Assembly (NCBI GenBank): GCA_017934545.1
Contig: JAGBJI010000009.1
Span: 62,001-126,000 of the forward strand
Reading direction: 5' to 3'
From: Bacteroidales bacterium
GTDB lineage: Bacteria; Bacteroidota; Bacteroidia; Bacteroidales; P3
DNA: 64,000 nt
Position numbers and translations under genes: made by a program. Shown here in pieces: positions 61,900 through 64,000 of this stretch; the first letter of the stretch is position 1; every line of letters begins with the position of its first letter. The notes below the pieces were generated by a model that had not been told where the DNA came from, searched no databases, and saw only the letters and a program-made list of their open reading frames with translations.

Positions 61900-62867
61900 A
61901 GCACATAGACGGATTGCAACAATACATCAAAGAAAACAATTTCTCGCAACTTTTTTTATTAACCGACACCAACACTTCCGTGCATTGCATGCCCTTGTTG
62001 CTGGAAAAAGCCGACATAATAGCCGACATGCAGGCCGTACTGTTGGAAATACCCGCAGGCGAAGAAAACAAAAACCTGCAAACTGCGGAAAACCTTATAT
62101 CTGCCTTGAGCGAAAGCCGTGCAGACCGCAACGCATGCCTTTTGTCCTTGGGCGGAGGATGTGTAACGGATATGGGAGGGTTTGTCGCTTCGGTTTACAA
62201 ACGCGGCATACAGAACATCAATCTGCCCACAACTCTTTTGGCAATGGTTGACGCCTCTGTCGGCGGCAAGACTGCGGTGAACCATTCGGGTATAAAAAAC
62301 CTTATCGGTACGTTCAACTTCAAAAGCGAAGTGTTTGTTGACACCGAATTTCTTTTTTCCCTGAACGAAGAACAAATACTTGAGGGTTCGACCGAAATGT
62401 TAAAGACTTTTCTTGTGTGCGATGCTCCCTCTGCGTTAAAATTTATTGACTGCCGACCCGTGCTTTCGGATATTACGCCTTTTATAAACCCTTGCATTAT
62501 GATGAAAGAACAAACCGTCAAGGCAGACCCGACGGATACGGGCATACGCCGCAAACTCAACTTCGGCCATACGCTCGGACATGCCGTTGAGATGTACTAT
62601 CACCTGCCGCACGGTGTGAGCGTAGCGGCGGGAATGCTCTACGCATTGGATTTAAGCGTGCGTCACTGCGGATTTGACCGTGTTAAAGCCGGAAAGATTG
62701 AGCAATATATCCGCAATAATTACACTGTACCCGACTATGAAAAAGACTTAAAAGAATTGTATTCCCTTATGCTTAACGACAAAAAGAACACCGACGGATG
62801 TATAAACTTCGTTTTGCTTGAAGACATTGCCCGTCCGTGTATGTTCAAAATGAATTCACTGCTGTAA
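61896..62867 (+). CDS. aroB: 3-dehydroquinate synthase
   Basis: Second step of the shikimate pathway. The product has 323 residues from the ATG that overlaps the previous stop (61896). Signatures: the NAD-binding LSLGGGCVTDMGGFVASVYK near 85, PTTLLAMVDASVGGKTAVNH near 113, LIGTFNFKSEVFVDTEFL near 136, and the zinc-binding LNFGHTLGHAVEMYYHLPHG near 220. Slightly shorter than the E. coli enzyme (about 360) mainly at the N-terminus. Convergent with the UpxY-like gene, 20 bases apart. Confidence 0.95.
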   Translation: MKHIDGLQQYIKENNFSQLFLLTDTNTSVHCMPLLLEKADIIADMQAVLLEIPAGEENKNLQTAENLISALSESRADRNACLLSLGGGCVTDMGGFVASVYKRGIQNINLPTTLLAMVDASVGGKTAVNHSGIKNLIGTFNFKSEVFVDTEFLFSLNEEQILEGSTEMLKTFLVCDAPSALKFIDCRPVLSDITPFINPCIMMKEQTVKADPTDTGIRRKLNFGHTLGHAVEMYYHLPHGVSVAAGMLYALDLSVRHCGFDRVKAGKIEQYIRNNYTVPDYEKDLKELYSLMLNDKKNTDGCINFVLLEDIARPCMFKMNSLL

Positions 62868-62887
62868 TTCCGCCGCAAAAACTTTTT

Positions 62888-63505
62888 TTATTCATCTATC
62901 GGGCGGACATCTTCAACAGGTATTTCGGTATAAACCAGATTGTTTTCGCCCATCTCCACCCTTATGACTATGTACGACGAGGCTGCGGTGCGGTAAAACC
63001 AACCCTCCATGCCTTCAAACGGTCCGCTTACAACTTTTACTTTTTGGTTCAACTTAAAGTTTTCGGCTGTAAAGAAAACAGGTTTTTCGGCTTTGTTTAA
63101 AATAAACTGCAACTGTTCCATCTGATTGTCAGGAACGAACGCAAAAGGTTTGCTGCCGTATTGGTTCTCCAATCCCGCCCGTTCTTTTTGAAAGCGGTAT
63201 ACCGAAGAAAACGTCTGCATTATATCCATCAGCTTTTCTTCTTCAACACAAACGAACAACTTTCCGGGAATAACTATCTTCTCCACCGTACGTCTGTTAC
63301 GGCTTTTGTATATATGCTCTTCGCTTTGAGCGGCAACATACACGTTGTAGCCTGCATTTTTCAGCATGGTTCTCACCGTCCGTTCCTTTGTCGGTTTGCA
63401 TTCGGCTATATACCACCGTGGTACGCTCTCCTTTTTTCCCGCTTTTTTCAACGGTCTTGCCGGGTTTTTGATGTCTTTAACGGATATGTTTTCGTTTTTC
63501 GTCAT
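62888..63505 (-). CDS. UpxY-family transcription antiterminator (NusG-like), orphan
   Basis: A 205-residue NusG paralogue. After about 27 Lys-rich residues comes the NGN domain (PRWYIAECKPTKERTVRTML, GYNVYVAAQSEEHIYKSR), and near 150-180 the KOW motif (KVKVVSGPFEGMEGWFYRTA). Such proteins normally sit first in a capsule or polysaccharide operon and prevent its early termination. Here the gene runs away from any such locus: downstream is the convergent aroB, upstream a non-coding array. It may therefore act in trans on distant operons or be a remnant. Name based on domain order. Confidence 0.8.
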   Translation of the reverse strand: MTKNENISVKDIKNPARPLKKAGKKESVPRWYIAECKPTKERTVRTMLKNAGYNVYVAAQSEEHIYKSRNRRTVEKIVIPGKLFVCVEEEKLMDIMQTFSSVYRFQKERAGLENQYGSKPFAFVPDNQMEQLQFILNKAEKPVFFTAENFKLNQKVKVVSGPFEGMEGWFYRTAASSYIVIRVEMGENNLVYTEIPVEDVRPIDE

Positions 63506-63718
63506 AATTATATTTATTTCCGTCCAATCTGATTAACAACGCCTTACATTCAATTTTCCTTTTCTTTGCAGTCCGTTACCGTTAATACATGATTAAAATC
63601 AATTTCCAAAAGTACAACTTTTTTTTCAATTACCGCCCGCAACCCCAAAAATATCCCCCAATCCACGCCCAATTCCCACACAACAGCCCTTTACCGCCTT
63701 TTTATCGTACCTTAATTT
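63506..63718. other. G-poor, C/T-rich intergenic stretch
   Basis: About 210 bases with no gene and marked strand bias (C and T runs, few G on the plus strand, such as CCCCCAATCCACGCCCAATT). It merges on the right into the GCC-phased arm of array copy 2. No promoter box for the UpxY-like gene is obvious here. Confidence 0.5.
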
Positions 63719-63955
63719 CCGCCAAACCGCACTCCATTCCCGCCTTTTCTCCCCTTTTTCCCCGCCTTTTCTTCCTTCACCGCTGCCCAACGGCATTACT
63801 TCGCCGCCCTTTCAGAAAGTAATCTCAAAAAAATCACATTTTTTCACCGAAAAAACCTATTTTTTTGAGGCAAAAAATCAGATTTTTTTGTGTTTACTTT
63901 CTCAAAGGGCAAAATTTTTATTGTATTGGGCAAAAATCAAATGAAAAAGGGCGGC
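63719..63955. repeat. Large 21-22 bp phased dyad array, GCC/GGC-flanked, copy 2
   Basis: GCC at 63721, 63742, 63764, 63785 and 63806 (21, 22, 21, 21) leads into dyads centred at 63814 (CTTTCAGAAAG), 63836 (AAATCACATTT), 63857.5 (AAACCTATTT), 63880 (AAATCAGATTT) and 63902 (CTTTCTCAAAG). GGG then begins at 63907, 63928 and 63949 (21 apart). The two end palindromes form a longer inverted repeat, GCCCTTTCAGAAAGTAA / TTACTTTCTCAAAGGGC. Same plan as copy 1 at 56328. Confidence 0.87.
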
Positions 63956-64000
63956 AAGTTATTGCCGTTATGTAAAAATTATGTGAGGTTGAACGGAAAT

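Overview
The window reads as a chromosomal segment of a Bacteroidetes bacterium, most likely of the order Bacteroidales. Support comes from promoters with the Bacteroidetes-type -7 box (TAnnTTTG, usually followed by C) in front of most transcription units and no obvious Shine-Dalgarno sequences; zinc-free forms of ribosomal proteins S14 and L36; a protein with a type IX secretion system type B sorting domain; an UpxY-like antiterminator; and many lipoproteins and small outer-membrane barrels. No transposase, prophage, integrase or CRISPR array is visible.

Layout. 1-8.6 kb: start of a recJ-like gene, mfd, a lone sufB, a GT9 glycosyltransferase, mazG, an MBL-fold hydrolase and a small outer-membrane barrel. 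8.6-18 kb: envelope genes on the minus strand. These are an unknown secreted protein and lipoprotein pair; a dense run of six genes (TM2 protein, LolA-like protein, YidD with a signal peptide, two overlapping TPR/membrane paralogues, NamZ); a zinc metallopeptidase; and a lipoprotein gene next to a gene fusing an ECF sigma factor, a membrane helix and a C-terminal beta-barrel. 18-31.5 kb: GlsB/OlsB-like acyltransferase, yihA-purH, tRNA-Leu(CAA), prs, rplY, pth, YdeI-like protein, AraC regulator, a YafQ-type toxin-antitoxin pair, purL (small form), and a T9SS cargo protein. 31.5-37.9 kb: a tiny Thr/Glu-rich lipoprotein, an O-antigen ligase-like protein, rfbD, NlpC/P60 lipoprotein, a barrel protein and an HD hydrolase. 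37.9-56.3 kb: the complete str-S10-spc-alpha ribosomal block on the minus strand (rpsL to rplQ, with secY, map, infA, rpoA, fusA). 56.6-63.5 kb: EEP-family protein, iorAB, ABC-F ATPase, aroB and an orphan UpxY-like gene.

Two things stand out. First, the 504-residue sigma factor/membrane helix/beta-barrel fusion could be a one-protein trans-envelope signalling device, with an upstream lipoprotein as a possible partner. Second, the intergenic regions carry a family of dispersed arrays of AT-rich palindromes set at 21-22 bp. Five near-identical copies (about 120 bp) each hold four CATATG palindromes between TTTTCAGAAAA-type end palindromes. Two larger copies (about 200-240 bp) swap the CATATG cores for other A-tract/T-tract palindromes and add GCC and GGC repeats at 21 bp on the two sides. 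Three looser copies are also seen. All are intergenic, in every gene-orientation context, and none lies inside the ribosomal block. The spacing matches two helical turns and would give curved DNA or a phased protein-binding platform. I recognise no described element of this kind.

All functional names rest on reading the protein sequences by eye; no database search was run.
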